NCBI GenBank assembly: GCA_964533735.1
Contig: CAZHMD010000001.1
Coordinates: 434,001-498,000 of the forward strand
Length of the DNA: 64,000 nucleotides
Source of the DNA: UBA6107 sp964533735
Lineage (GTDB): Bacteria > Chloroflexota > Anaerolineae > Anaerolineales > Anaerolineaceae
Reading direction: 5' to 3'
The position numbers and the translations under genes are program-made. Under the pieces are notes generated by a model, which was not told where the DNA came from, did no database searches, and was given only the letters and a program-made list of their open reading frames with translations. The first letter of the stretch is position 1, and the number at the start of each line of letters is the position of its first letter. Below, piece after piece: positions 45,320 to 53,903 of the stretch.

Positions 45320-46348
45320 TCACTTGAATAAGCTCTGGTTATCCTGTACCCAGGTAAATAATCTCGATATTCCTTCTTCAGTGCTTACTTTAGGTGACCA
45401 AGCCAACAGTTTTTTTGCTTTGCGGATATCTGAGATGAATACTGGTTGGTCTCCCGGGCGCCAATCTGACCTCGTAGTGGTAATTTTTTTACCGAGCAAC
45501 TTTTCCAGCATTGGTTGGAATTCCTGCCAAACTGAAATCGTATTCTGCCTTCCACCGCCGATGTTGAATATTTGACCGCCTAGATCTGGCAGTCTTTCAA
45601 AACCCGCGTCGTAGGCATCCATCAGGTCATCCACAAATAAAATGTCGCGAACCTGTTTCCCATCGCCATAGATGGTGATTGGTTTGCCGGTTACTGCTGC
45701 AATAATAAACCAGGCAACCCAACCTTGATCTTCAACACCAAATTGCCGTGTGCCATAAATACAGGACTGCCGTAACACAAGCGTCGGCAGATCATAGATT
45801 CTAAAATAATCGCGCACGTACTGGTCTCCACTTCCTTTGGAGCAGCCGTACGGTGAGTGGAAATCAAGCGCTTGGTTTTCATCAGCGCCCAGTGGAAGAT
45901 CCTCGTAATCATACCGCGTGGCTTTCTCAACTACTTCCACATTCTCCATGCCGCCGTAAACCTTGTTGGTTGAAGCGAAGATCAATTTGGGTTTGGTACC
46001 CGTTTTTCGGGCAGCCTCTAGGACGTTAAAAGTCCCCTGGGCATTGATTGCAAAATCCGTCTGGGGATCAGTCACCGAGGTGGTAACCGCCACTTGTGCT
46101 GCCAGGTGCAAAATCTTTTCAGCGCTAATGACCGCTTTGCTGATCGCATCCAGGTTGCGCACATCTCCTTTAATAAGTTCAAAGGAACCCTTACCATAAA
46201 TTCCTTCCAGCCACTCCAGGTTTCGCTGCCCGCCGGGTCTCGAAAGGTTATCAAAGATCTTGATTGACTCTCCGCGCTTGAGGCATCGCGCCACATAATT
46301 CGACCCGATAAAACCAGCTCCTCCAGTGACTAACGTAAATCCATCCAT
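45320..46348 (-). CDS. NAD-dependent sugar-nucleotide epimerase, CDP-paratose 2-epimerase-like
   Basis: A 342-residue extended SDR. The Rossmann glycine motif GGAGFIG is at 9-15 and the catalytic YxxxK at Y167/K171 (SPYGCSKGSGDQYVRDYF). FASTNKVYGG, the RQSCIYGTRQFGVEDQGW stretch and DILFVDDLMDAY fit the CDP-tyvelose/CDP-paratose 2-epimerase (RfbE/TyvE) group more closely than UDP-galactose 4-epimerase. That enzyme makes CDP-tyvelose, a 3,6-dideoxyhexose of surface glycans. The CDP-glucose synthesis genes that would be expected alongside are not in the window, so the exact sugar is uncertain. It begins 9 bases after the flippase-like gene. Confidence 0.8.
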   Translation of the reverse strand: MDGFTLVTGGAGFIGSNYVARCLKRGESIKIFDNLSRPGGQRNLEWLEGIYGKGSFELIKGDVRNLDAISKAVISAEKILHLAAQVAVTTSVTDPQTDFAINAQGTFNVLEAARKTGTKPKLIFASTNKVYGGMENVEVVEKATRYDYEDLPLGADENQALDFHSPYGCSKGSGDQYVRDYFRIYDLPTLVLRQSCIYGTRQFGVEDQGWVAWFIIAAVTGKPITIYGDGKQVRDILFVDDLMDAYDAGFERLPDLGGQIFNIGGGRQNTISVWQEFQPMLEKLLGKKITTTRSDWRPGDQPVFISDIRKAKKLLAWSPKVSTEEGISRLFTWVQDNQSLFK

Positions 46349-46357
46349 TGCCGCTCC

Positions 46358-47380
46358 TTACTCCAACCTTATAGGTTTTGGCTGTGATTCTTTTTTCATG
46401 ACTTCCCCAATAAACGCAGACAATCTTGTTCCATCACGATTTAGTCCCCAAATCCCTAAAATTCCTACCATAATGAATTGAATGAGGTGAAGTATCAGCG
46501 CATAAGCAAAACCTGTGCTCGCTGACCCTCCGATGAGAACTACAGCCCCTGTAAAAGCAGCCTCAAATACACCCAGGGCGGCTGGTGCTGATGGAATGGC
46601 CACACCCAATGCCAGGATTGCAGCTATGAATGCTCCAGTCCAAAACGGTGAGCCCGGAACAACCTGGATCATGGCAAAATAATAAATTACCGCCCAAACC
46701 GTCCAACAGGCTCCTATCCAAAAAAGACTGAGGAAGAATTGTGATGGTGTCCGGATTGTTGAAAACCCTTCAATAAGACTCTTCATCTTGGGGATAACGA
46801 ACGAATAGATACGTGATTTGTTCTCATGTTTGCTTATCCAGGCGATGACTTTTTCCTTATAGCGCGTTAACAAAAATAGACAAATCATTCCTGCAATGAT
46901 CACTGTCAACGCAATCAATGCAATCGGTTTAGCCCAGTCAAGTCCTGGGAGAAATGGAAGCGTTAGAATGAGCAGAAAAGCGGCGAATGCGATATCAAAT
47001 GCACGCTCGATAACGATTGTTGAAAGCGTATAAAAAGTCCCCAGTCCTGAGCTCCGACCTACAAAAAAAGATCGTCCAAATTCCCCGCCCCTGAACGGGA
47101 GGATATTATTAAGAAAATACCCTTCGCTGACACCGAAGAAGGATTGAATTAGGCTGATCTTATTCCCAAGGATGGTTTGCCAGGCCTTTCCCCTTACAAA
47201 CAATCCAATGATGTCCAGGACAATAATTACCAGGATGAATTTCCAGCTGACGGTTGCCAATGCGGTCTTTAGGTCTTCTAAATTTACGAATTTGAGAACC
47301 GCAAAGATTGCCAGTAAACTGATAAATATGCCCAGTCCCAGGCGCAACCAAATGGATTTGCTCTTTTTTTGTTCTTCCAT
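46358..47380 (-). CDS. Lysylphosphatidylglycerol synthase TM / UPF0104 flippase-like membrane protein
   Basis: A 340-residue protein with eight or so TM segments. The family features are LRLGLGIFISLLAIFAVLKF at the start, SYGR-like PFRGGEFGRSFFVG at about 98-110, ERAFD, and the PAALGVFEAAFTG segment at about 265. This fold is shared by MprF flippases and archaeal AglD-associated proteins, which move lipid-linked compounds. Its place between the epimerase and lepA suggests a lipid-linked glycan role. Its ATG overlaps the lepA stop in TAATG. Confidence 0.85.
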   Translation of the reverse strand: MEEQKKSKSIWLRLGLGIFISLLAIFAVLKFVNLEDLKTALATVSWKFILVIIVLDIIGLFVRGKAWQTILGNKISLIQSFFGVSEGYFLNNILPFRGGEFGRSFFVGRSSGLGTFYTLSTIVIERAFDIAFAAFLLILTLPFLPGLDWAKPIALIALTVIIAGMICLFLLTRYKEKVIAWISKHENKSRIYSFVIPKMKSLIEGFSTIRTPSQFFLSLFWIGACWTVWAVIYYFAMIQVVPGSPFWTGAFIAAILALGVAIPSAPAALGVFEAAFTGAVVLIGGSASTGFAYALILHLIQFIMVGILGIWGLNRDGTRLSAFIGEVMKKESQPKPIRLE

Positions 47381-49179
47381 TAATCCCCCTCAAGCCGCAG
47401 AACAGCCATGAACGCCTCTTGAGGGATCTCCACATCTCCTACCATTTTCATGCGCCGCTTCCCCTTTTTTTGTTTTTCAAGAAGTTTCTTTTTTCGCGAG
47501 ATATCCCCGCCGTAACATTTTGCCAGCACGTCCTTGCGTAGAGCTTTTACATTTGCACGGGAGATTACCCGCCCGCTTGCCGATGCCTGGATCGCAACAT
47601 CAAACATTTGTCTCGGTATGAGTGATTTTAATTTTGTCACCAGGAATTGGCCTTTATGGTAAGCATCTTCCTTGTGAACGATTGCAGCAAGCGCATCCAC
47701 TGGTTCATTATCCACAAGGATCTCGAGTTTAACCAGGCTGCCAGGTCGGTAATCCAGAAGATGGTAGTCCATCGAAGCATAGCCGCGGGTGCGGGATTTG
47801 AGATCATCAAAAAAATCAACGATCAATTCAGACAATGGAATGTCGTAGTTTAACTGCACGCGTTTGGGAGCTGGATAATCCTGCGAGATGAATGTCCCGC
47901 GCCGGTTGGTTACCAGGTCCATGATGGTGCCGTAGAATTCGGTCGGGCTGATAACTTCCAGCCGCATCCAGGGTTCACGCACTTCCGTGATATCAACTTC
48001 ATCGGGCAGTTTGGCTGGCGAAGAAACCGGGATTGTTTCACCATTAATTAATGTAACCTCATATTCAACCGAGGGGGCAGTAACCACTATATCCAGGTTG
48101 TATTCACGCTCGATACGTTCCTGGATGATTTCCATATGAAACAAACCCAAAAAGCCGCATCGGAAACCAAAGTTTAACGCCGTTGAGGTTTCGGGTACAA
48201 ATATCAGAGAAGCGTCGTTCAATTGGAGTTTTTCAATTGAATCTTTAAGCTCAGCATAGTCTTCCCCATCCACCGGGAAAATACCCGCAAACACCATCGG
48301 TTTTGGGTGCCGGTAACCCGGCAGAGGTTGTGTCGAAGGATCAGCAGTGAGGGTAAAGGTGTCACCGACACGGCATTCCTTGACGGTTTTGAGCCCGGTT
48401 GCCACATATCCAACATCCCCTGCAACCAGTTCATTGATTGGCACCATTCCTGGTGCAAAAATTCCGATTTCAACAGGTTTAACATCTGCGCCCGTTGCCA
48501 TCAATCGCAGAGAGTTGACCGCTTGAATACTTCCTTCGAGCACGCGGATATAAGCCACCACGCCTTTATAGGAATCGTAATGCGAGTCAAATATCAATGC
48601 GCGAGTCTGGGCATTTGCATCTCCCTTTGGTGCCGGGATCTGTTCAACAATCGCCTTTAATACACTCTCTACGTTAATTCCGTCTTTCGCGGAAACCCGT
48701 AAAATGGATTCAGCCGGTGTACCAACCAGTGCTTCAATTTCCTCAGCCACCTCATCCGGTCGTGCAGAGGTCAAATCGATCTTGTTGATGACCGGAAGAA
48801 TTGTCAGGTTGGATTCAATTGCCATGTATAGGTTAGCCAGGGTTTGTGCCTCAATACCCTGGGTGGCGTCCACCACAAGGACAGCTCCTTCGCAGGCTTC
48901 TAGCGCACGGCTTACTTCGTAATTGAAATCCACATGTCCCGGAGTATCGATCAGATTCAGCTCATACTCTTCTTCGTTATACATATATTTCATCCGTACC
49001 GCCGATGCCTTGATGGTCACCCCTTTTTCTCTTTCGAGGTCCATCGTGTCCAGCACTTGTTCCATCATATCCCGGTCGGAGATGGTACCTGTAAGCTGCA
49101 GCATCCTGTCTGCCAGGGTGGATTTCCCATGGTCAACGTGGGCAATAATGCAAAAATTTCGGATCAGGTTTATAGACAT
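47380..49179 (-). CDS. lepA: Elongation factor 4 (LepA) GTPase
   Basis: A 599-residue translational GTPase that acts on the ribosome and can back-translocate or aid initiation. G1 is IAHVDHGKSTLADRM (about 12-26), G3 is DTPGHVDF and G4 NKID. The C-terminal domain ends KCYGGDISRKKKLLEKQKKG, the LepA-specific basic tail, which sets it apart from EF-G. A TATACT box ends 11 bases before the start without a clear Shine-Dalgarno sequence, so the leader is short. It is first in the strand-run down through the surface-glycan genes, with stop/start overlap to the flippase-like gene. Confidence 0.97.
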   Translation of the reverse strand: MSINLIRNFCIIAHVDHGKSTLADRMLQLTGTISDRDMMEQVLDTMDLEREKGVTIKASAVRMKYMYNEEEYELNLIDTPGHVDFNYEVSRALEACEGAVLVVDATQGIEAQTLANLYMAIESNLTILPVINKIDLTSARPDEVAEEIEALVGTPAESILRVSAKDGINVESVLKAIVEQIPAPKGDANAQTRALIFDSHYDSYKGVVAYIRVLEGSIQAVNSLRLMATGADVKPVEIGIFAPGMVPINELVAGDVGYVATGLKTVKECRVGDTFTLTADPSTQPLPGYRHPKPMVFAGIFPVDGEDYAELKDSIEKLQLNDASLIFVPETSTALNFGFRCGFLGLFHMEIIQERIEREYNLDIVVTAPSVEYEVTLINGETIPVSSPAKLPDEVDITEVREPWMRLEVISPTEFYGTIMDLVTNRRGTFISQDYPAPKRVQLNYDIPLSELIVDFFDDLKSRTRGYASMDYHLLDYRPGSLVKLEILVDNEPVDALAAIVHKEDAYHKGQFLVTKLKSLIPRQMFDVAIQASASGRVISRANVKALRKDVLAKCYGGDISRKKKLLEKQKKGKRRMKMVGDVEIPQEAFMAVLRLEGD

Positions 49180-49224
49180 AATCGGAGTTTAGTATACCTT
49201 AATAACAATTTAGACCTGGAAAAA

Positions 49225-50031
49225 TTAAGGTTCCATCTCCAGCGGAGTTTCCAACCCTAATGAGCTTATCCAGTCGTGCGTCATCATTTCAATTTGCTCA
49301 GAATTCACCAGGTGAACCAGGAATTCAATATTCCCCTTTGGGCCAGTCAGCGGTGACTTAATCAACCCTGTCACCTCAAAACCGGTCAGCCCTGCAAACT
49401 CGAGTATTTCCGTCAGGATTCGCCTGTGAATTACCGGGTCCCTGATAACCCCCTCTCCTTTGGCGGCATCCTTCCTGCCGGCTTCAAACTGCGGCTTGAT
49501 CAAAGCAACTACATCAACCTTTTTACTCCCCAGCCATTTTTTAACAACCGGAAGTAAAGTTTTTAATGAGATGAAAGAAGCATCGATTGACACCAGGTCT
49601 ATCGGTTCTGTAAAACCATCCACATACCTGGCATTGGTTCTTTCCATACTAATGACCCGCGGATCCTGGCGTAATTTCCAATGCAGAACACCGTAACCCA
49701 CATCAATCGCGAATACTTTCACGACACCATGTTGCAGCAGGCAATCGGTAAACCCTCCCGTACTGGCTCCCACATCCACACAGGTTTTTCCCCTCAAGTC
49801 TTCTATAGCAAAAGCGTGTAAGGCAGCTTCTAACTTTTCGCCACCTCTGGAAACGAATGGAGGTGGTTTATCAATGGTTACATTGTCGATTTCGGTCACA
49901 GATTCTGAAGGTTTTAGGCAGACTTGTCCATTTACACGCACGCTGCCCGCCATGATAATCCTTTGCGCTGCCGAGCGGCTTTCCGCCAACCCCGATTCTG
50001 CCAGGTGAATATCCAATCTGGTTTTGTTCAT
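49225..50031 (-). CDS. tlyA: TlyA-family rRNA (cytidine-2'-O)-methyltransferase
   Basis: A 268-residue protein with an N-terminal S4 RNA-binding domain (RLDIHLAESGLAESRSAAQR, then AGSVRVNGQ) and a Rossmann methyltransferase domain (CVDVGASTGGFTDCLLQHG at about 82-100, then KPQFEAG). TlyA in mycobacteria methylates 16S and 23S rRNA and sensitises cells to capreomycin; older names call it hemolysin A. It lies 45 bases upstream of lepA on the same strand and is divergent from the prenyltransferase gene, 44 bases away. Confidence 0.92.
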   Translation of the reverse strand: MNKTRLDIHLAESGLAESRSAAQRIIMAGSVRVNGQVCLKPSESVTEIDNVTIDKPPPFVSRGGEKLEAALHAFAIEDLRGKTCVDVGASTGGFTDCLLQHGVVKVFAIDVGYGVLHWKLRQDPRVISMERTNARYVDGFTEPIDLVSIDASFISLKTLLPVVKKWLGSKKVDVVALIKPQFEAGRKDAAKGEGVIRDPVIHRRILTEILEFAGLTGFEVTGLIKSPLTGPKGNIEFLVHLVNSEQIEMMTHDWISSLGLETPLEMEP

Positions 50032-50058
50032 AATTGAATTTTACTCGTGAAAAGTAGT

Positions 50059-50076
50059 TGTGATATATTTATCACA
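50059..50076. promoter_or_regulatory. Palindrome overlapping the start codon of the prenyltransferase operon
   Basis: TGTGATA, four bases, TATCACA: a perfect 7+4+7 inverted repeat whose last base is the A of ATG 50076. TATATT (50064-50069), a -10-like box, lies within it, with no Shine-Dalgarno sequence, so transcription may start at the ATG. The halves resemble CRP/FNR sites (TGTGA...TCACA) but with an eight-base rather than six-base centre. A bound factor would block both the -10 and the start. Confidence 0.5.
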
Positions 50077-50951
50077 TGTTGAAACATATCCTCAAAGCTA
50101 TGCGTCCCAAGCAGTGGACTAAAAACGCGTTTGTCTTTGCTGCCTTGATTTTTGATCGCAAATTGTTCGATCTGACTTCACTGGAACGCACGCTGATGAC
50201 TTTTGGATTGTTCTGCCTTCTTGCCAGCAGTGTTTATATCATCAACGACATCATGGATATTGATGCTGATCGCAGTCATCCGGTCAAGAAAAACCGCCCC
50301 ATCGCATCCGGGAATTTGACGGTCAGCCTCGCCATCATTATCGCGATTCTGCTGCTTGCTGTTGCTTTGGCGGGTTCTTTTTTACTAAATATTGCCACTT
50401 TTTTAGTTTTCCTCATCTACTTCGTCCTGAACCTGGCATATTCCAAATGGCTTAAACACATCGCCATCATCGATGTTCTTGTAATTGCTGCGTGTTTTGT
50501 TTTGCGCGTTGCTGCGGGAGTTTCCGTAATCCAGGTGGAACGTTTTTCTCCCTGGCTTTATGTGGTAACAACCCTGTTCGCCCTCTATCTTGGTTTTGGT
50601 AAACGGAGAGCCGAAATATCCCTGCTCGTCCCTGAAAACACCACAACACACCGAAAGGTCCTAGAAGGATATTCCCTTAACTTAATTGATCAATTGATTA
50701 CCATTGTTTCCTCCACAACCATCATTGCCTACTCGTTGTACACTTTTTCCGCTCCAAACCTACCTGAAAACCATGCCATGATGCTGACAGTTCCTTTCGT
50801 CCTCTACGGTATATTCCGTTATCTCTCCCTTATCCAGATCAACAAAAAGGGAGGCGAACCCGAAGACCTCCTACTCAACGACCGCCCACTGCAAATTACC
50901 ATTGTTTTGTGGGGGATAGCCGTGATCCTCATTTTCTACTTATTCATGTGA
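50076..50951 (+). CDS. UbiA-family prenyltransferase, decaprenyl-phosphate phosphoribosyltransferase-like
   Basis: A 291-residue protein with eight or nine TM segments. AMRPKQWTKNAFVFAALIF and NDIMDIDADRSHPVKKNRP (57-75, aspartates 58, 61, 63, 65) are the motifs of the phosphoribosyltransferase group typified by mycobacterial Rv3806c, which makes decaprenyl-phosphoryl-phosphoribose. A second Asp motif, FGKRRAE, is seen near 170. Other UbiA proteins prenylate quinones or hemes, but their motifs differ at these sites. It precedes mevalonate kinase by four bases in an isoprenoid operon. Pentose specificity is inferred from motif resemblance. Confidence 0.85.
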   Translation: MLKHILKAMRPKQWTKNAFVFAALIFDRKLFDLTSLERTLMTFGLFCLLASSVYIINDIMDIDADRSHPVKKNRPIASGNLTVSLAIIIAILLLAVALAGSFLLNIATFLVFLIYFVLNLAYSKWLKHIAIIDVLVIAACFVLRVAAGVSVIQVERFSPWLYVVTTLFALYLGFGKRRAEISLLVPENTTTHRKVLEGYSLNLIDQLITIVSSTTIIAYSLYTFSAPNLPENHAMMLTVPFVLYGIFRYLSLIQINKKGGEPEDLLLNDRPLQITIVLWGIAVILIFYLFM

Positions 50952-50955
50952 GCTT

Positions 50956-51912
50956 ATGCCAGCCATATCCAGTTCTGCTCCCGGTAAGATAATTCTTTGT
51001 GGCGAACATGCTGTTGTGTATGGCCAGCCGGCCATCGCTTTACCGATTATGGATGTACAGACCCGCTGCGTGATTTTAGCAAAACCCAACGCCCAATCTC
51101 AACAGGTGATGATCAAAGATAACGCTTTTGGTCTGGACTCAGAACTTCGCGCTTTGCCGCCCGATCACGCTATCCGCAAGACGATAGATATGGTCCTCTC
51201 GGTATTGGAAATCGACCACATGCCAGCATGTGAGGTTCAAATTAATTCCACCATCCCACACAGCGGGGGATTAGGTTCAAGCGCCTCAATTGCTGTTGCG
51301 CTCACCAGGGCAACCTCCAATTTCCTGGGTCATCCTCTTGATGATATTAAAGTAAACAAAATTGCTTTTGAAATTGAAAAATTACACCACCGTACCCCAT
51401 CCGGAATTGATAACACAGTGATCGTTTATGCAAAACCAGTTTTTTATATCAAAGAGACTCCCATCGAACTTCTTGAAATTATTCATCCAATGGTCTTGCT
51501 CATTGCCGATTCCGGCATCAAAGGTTCCACAGCCAAAGCAGTTAACCTGGTAAGAAAACGATGGAAATCGTCCCCAATCGAATTTGAAGGGTATTTTGTA
51601 GAAATCGGTGGAATCGTATTAAAAATCAAACGCCTTCTGATGACGGGAAATTTTGAAGAAATAGGCAGCCTCCTGACCAATAACCACCAATTACTGAAGG
51701 AAATTGGCGTTTCATTACCGGAGTTAGACCACCTCGTGGATATTGCCATCCGTTCTGGAGCTTATGGAGCTAAACTCTCTGGCGGCGGGATGGGAGGGAA
51801 TGTTGTGGCGTTGGTCCCTCCTGACCTGGTTGACCAGATCAGAAGCAATCTCCTGCGCTCCGGAGCTGCCCATGTCCTGGTGACGCATATCAATCCACCA
51901 GCCGGCGGTTAG
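50956..51912 (+). CDS. Mevalonate kinase (GHMP family)
   Basis: A 318-residue GHMP kinase. The ATP-binding glycine loop is PHSGGLGSSASIAVAL (about 101-116), the N-terminal motif SSAPGKIILCGEHAVVYGQP (6-25), and the HRTPSGIDN aspartate is D152. The C-terminal motif KLSGGGMGGNVVAL is present. It phosphorylates mevalonate with ATP in the mevalonate route to isoprenoids. The gene follows the prenyltransferase by four bases and precedes isopentenyl phosphate kinase by one, so the three are probably co-translated. The decarboxylase that links these two kinases is not in the window. Confidence 0.93.
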   Translation: MPAISSSAPGKIILCGEHAVVYGQPAIALPIMDVQTRCVILAKPNAQSQQVMIKDNAFGLDSELRALPPDHAIRKTIDMVLSVLEIDHMPACEVQINSTIPHSGGLGSSASIAVALTRATSNFLGHPLDDIKVNKIAFEIEKLHHRTPSGIDNTVIVYAKPVFYIKETPIELLEIIHPMVLLIADSGIKGSTAKAVNLVRKRWKSSPIEFEGYFVEIGGIVLKIKRLLMTGNFEEIGSLLTNNHQLLKEIGVSLPELDHLVDIAIRSGAYGAKLSGGGMGGNVVALVPPDLVDQIRSNLLRSGAAHVLVTHINPPAGG

Positions 51913-51913
51913 C

Positions 51914-52726
51914 ATGAGCCTGGTTTTCTTGAAATTGGGTGGTTCTCTGATCACTGATAAAGATAGAACAGATACTCCAAATCTTCCCATGCTTTCCCGT
52001 ATTTGTCATGAAATAGCTGCTGCGTTAAAGGATGAATCTGCTCTTCAACTGGTTCTCGGACATGGGTCTGGCTCATTTGGTCACCATGCAGCACAACGCT
52101 ATCAGACCCGCCAGGGAGTGCATTCTGTAGAAGAATGGACGGGATTTGCTCATGTGTGGCAAAGAGCCCGGGCTCTCAACCAGATCGTGGTTGAGACTCT
52201 GGTAGCAGCCCACATCCCTGTGGTTGCGTTCCCACCTTCCAGTTTCCTCATCACGCGCAATCACAATATCCACAATTGGGATACAACCTCAATAAGATCA
52301 GCGTTGGATCATCGACTTGTCCCACTCCTCAATGGCGATGTCGTCTTCGATAAGGAACTTGGGGGGACGATTGTCTCCACTGAAGAATTATTCACTGCAC
52401 TTGCAGAAACGATTCTTCCAGACCGGATCCTGCTGGCAGGAATAGAACCAGGGGTTTGGCGGGATTATCAAAACCGTAAAAATATATTCGAGCAGATAAA
52501 CCCTGAAACCGCTTCGCTTCCCGATCCCAATTCCATGCAATCATCAAGTATTGACGTAACAGGGGGTATGCTCTCGAAGGTACAGGGTATGCTGCAAATT
52601 GTCCGGCAGCACCCGCAAGTAAAAGTAACAATTTTCTCAGGGTTGAAATCTGGTACTATTTATCACTCACTAATGGGAGAGTCATTAGGGACGGTTATTG
52701 AAGCGAACGAAAGGGATACGCAATGA
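51914..52726 (+). CDS. Isopentenyl phosphate kinase
   Basis: A 270-residue amino-acid-kinase-fold protein: FLKLGGSLITDK at 5-16, GHGSGSFGHH at about 49-58 with the family His57 that recognises isopentenyl phosphate, PLLNGDVVFD and SIDVTGGMLSKV. It converts isopentenyl phosphate to isopentenyl diphosphate, the last step of the alternative mevalonate route known in Archaea and reported in Roseiflexus-type Chloroflexi. The adjacent mevalonate kinase supports this. Start one base after the upstream stop; end overlaps the dGTPase start by four bases. Confidence 0.93.
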   Translation: MSLVFLKLGGSLITDKDRTDTPNLPMLSRICHEIAAALKDESALQLVLGHGSGSFGHHAAQRYQTRQGVHSVEEWTGFAHVWQRARALNQIVVETLVAAHIPVVAFPPSSFLITRNHNIHNWDTTSIRSALDHRLVPLLNGDVVFDKELGGTIVSTEELFTALAETILPDRILLAGIEPGVWRDYQNRKNIFEQINPETASLPDPNSMQSSSIDVTGGMLSKVQGMLQIVRQHPQVKVTIFSGLKSGTIYHSLMGESLGTVIEANERDTQ

Positions 52727-53874
52727 TCTACAATCGGGAAAACCAGGAGAAACTTGAAGGTGTACTCCTCGCAACATATGCTATTCATGCCGCGAACTCT
52801 AGGGGGAGAAAATATCCCGAAGCTGAACCCAGTTTTCGCACCTGTTTTCAACGCGACCGGGATCGCATCTTACATACCTCGGCTTTCCGCCGCCTCGAAT
52901 ATAAAACTCAAGTGTTCATCAATTATGAGGGTGATTACTATCGTACTCGCTTGACTCACACGCTCGAAGTTACCCAAATTGGCCGAAGTTTGGCTCGAGC
53001 ATTGGGTGCAAACGAAGATCTGGTCGAATCCATTTGTATGGCACATGATATGGGGCATCCGCCCTTTGGACATTCTGGTGAAGCCACATTAAATAAGTTA
53101 ATGAAAGGTCATGGCGGCTTCAATCATAATCACCATTCCTATCGTATCGTTACAGAGATTGAGAAACGTTACCCCCAATTTCCAGGGCTCAACCTCTCAT
53201 GGGAGGTCCTTGAGGGAATGGTAAAACACGAGACCGAGTACGATAAGACAGATGCCCTCGATTTTGATCCTGCGTTACGTGGTCACCTCGAAGCCCAGAT
53301 CACTAATGTGGCAGATGAACTAGCCTATACCTCTCATGATCTCGATGATGGATTACGCTCCGGTATGATCACAACAGAGATGCTTGCAGGTATCGAATTA
53401 TGGGACACGGTGGTAGCTAACTTTGGAAGTGAAAACTGCACACTGGATGATCTCACGCGGCACCAGATCATCCGTGAGCTCGTTGGATTGGAAGTGAACA
53501 GTATGATCACCAGCTCGATGGAGCGCATTGAAAAAAGCGGTGTCAAGACCTCTCTTGAACTGCAATCACTGCCTTACAATGTGGTCGGATTCGACGACCT
53601 GATGCAGAAGCGTAACCGCGTGCTTAAGGATTTTCTTTTCAAGAATATGTACCGCAACTACAGAGTCGTGCGTATGCAGCAGAAAGCCGAAAGGGTTTTG
53701 ACTGAATTATTTACTGCATATGCTCATGAACCGGCTATGCTTCCAAATCAATTTCAAGCACAAATTGCAGATAAAGGAAAAGAACGCTCGATTTGTGATT
53801 ACCTTGCCGGGATGACCGATCGCTTCGCCGTGGAAGAGTATCAGCGGTTGTTTGATCCCTCCTCGTTGCCATAA
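52723..53874 (+). CDS. dGTPase-like HD triphosphohydrolase
   Basis: A 383-residue HD protein of the dGTPase family: CFQRDRDRILHTSAFRRLEY at 41-60, His79 (RLTHTLEVTQIGR), His108-Asp109 (CMAHDMGHPPFGHSGE) and NVADELAYTSHDLDDG (about 196-211). It releases triphosphate from dNTPs, dGTP preferred in E. coli. Its ATG overlaps the IPK stop (ATGA), the only link with isoprenoid genes. It precedes greA by 29 bases. Confidence 0.9.
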   Translation: MIYNRENQEKLEGVLLATYAIHAANSRGRKYPEAEPSFRTCFQRDRDRILHTSAFRRLEYKTQVFINYEGDYYRTRLTHTLEVTQIGRSLARALGANEDLVESICMAHDMGHPPFGHSGEATLNKLMKGHGGFNHNHHSYRIVTEIEKRYPQFPGLNLSWEVLEGMVKHETEYDKTDALDFDPALRGHLEAQITNVADELAYTSHDLDDGLRSGMITTEMLAGIELWDTVVANFGSENCTLDDLTRHQIIRELVGLEVNSMITSSMERIEKSGVKTSLELQSLPYNVVGFDDLMQKRNRVLKDFLFKNMYRNYRVVRMQQKAERVLTELFTAYAHEPAMLPNQFQAQIADKGKERSICDYLAGMTDRFAVEEYQRLFDPSSLP

Positions 53875-53903
53875 GCAACCAATCAAAAATTAATGGAGTA
53901 ATA

